From the NCBI GenBank assembly GCA_003646995.1, contig QMLZ01000217.1:1-5411 (forward strand): a stretch of DNA of 5,411 bases. The letters are read 5' to 3'. The notes under the pieces were generated by a model. It did not search any database and was not told the DNA's origin. It saw only the letters and a list, made by a program, of their open reading frames with translations. The position numbers and the translations under genes are program-made. Source of the stretch: Deltaproteobacteria bacterium (GTDB taxonomy: Bacteria; Desulfobacterota; DSM-4660; Desulfatiglandales; Desulfatiglandaceae). Positions 5,385 to 5,411 of the stretch are shown here, one piece after another. Every line of letters starts with the position of its first letter. Within the stretch, counting starts at the first letter, position 1.

Positions 5385-5411
5385 GCTACCTATCTTCCCA
5401 TGGGCGGTGTG

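Noticed and set aside
5385..5411. Terminator or next gene after livM
   Set aside because: Only 27 bases remain; no stem-loop or convincing ribosome site is visible.

Overview
The window holds one complete high-affinity branched-chain amino acid (HAAT/Liv) type ABC transporter operon on the + strand, preceded by the tail of an IS110-family transposase. Base composition is moderate. The substrate-binding protein is Tat-exported, and the intercistronic spacers carry strong AGGAGG-type ribosome sites. This style fits a mesophilic, probably anaerobic Desulfobacterota-like (deltaproteobacterial) or related Gram-negative bacterium. That placement is inference from gene style only, because no phylogenetic marker is present.

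Layout. Positions 3-251 are the C-terminal end of an IS110/IS1111-family transposase that enters from the left edge. Positions 252-560 hold no complete gene. They contain a long GC-rich stem-loop (305-342) and, at 457-537, a short frame that reads like the last residues of a metal-dependent amidohydrolase, probably a remnant cut off by the mobile element. The operon follows: livG-type ATPase (561-1307), livF-type ATPase (1304-2023, ATGA overlap), a 91-base purine-rich spacer, a Tat-dependent livK-type binding protein (2115-3344), a spacer with a GC-rich stem-loop, livH-type permease (3415-4278), a spacer with two mutually exclusive stem-loops, and livM-type permease (4386-5384). The last 27 bases show nothing.

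How the genes work together. The binding protein captures a small ligand outside the cytoplasmic membrane and delivers it to the LivH-LivM permease pair. The LivG-LivF ATPases drive the import. All five canonical components are present, intact and in one orientation, so the operon should encode a self-sufficient importer. The ligand cannot be read from the sequence. This family imports Leu/Ile/Val, but also amides, urea and aromatic or other carboxylates. The gene order G-F-K-H-M differs from the E. coli K-H-M-G-F order.

I see no clear sign of an undescribed system. The points most worth a second look are the IS110 right-end region with its possible guide-RNA coding space, the amidohydrolase-like remnant, and the intercistronic RNA structures.
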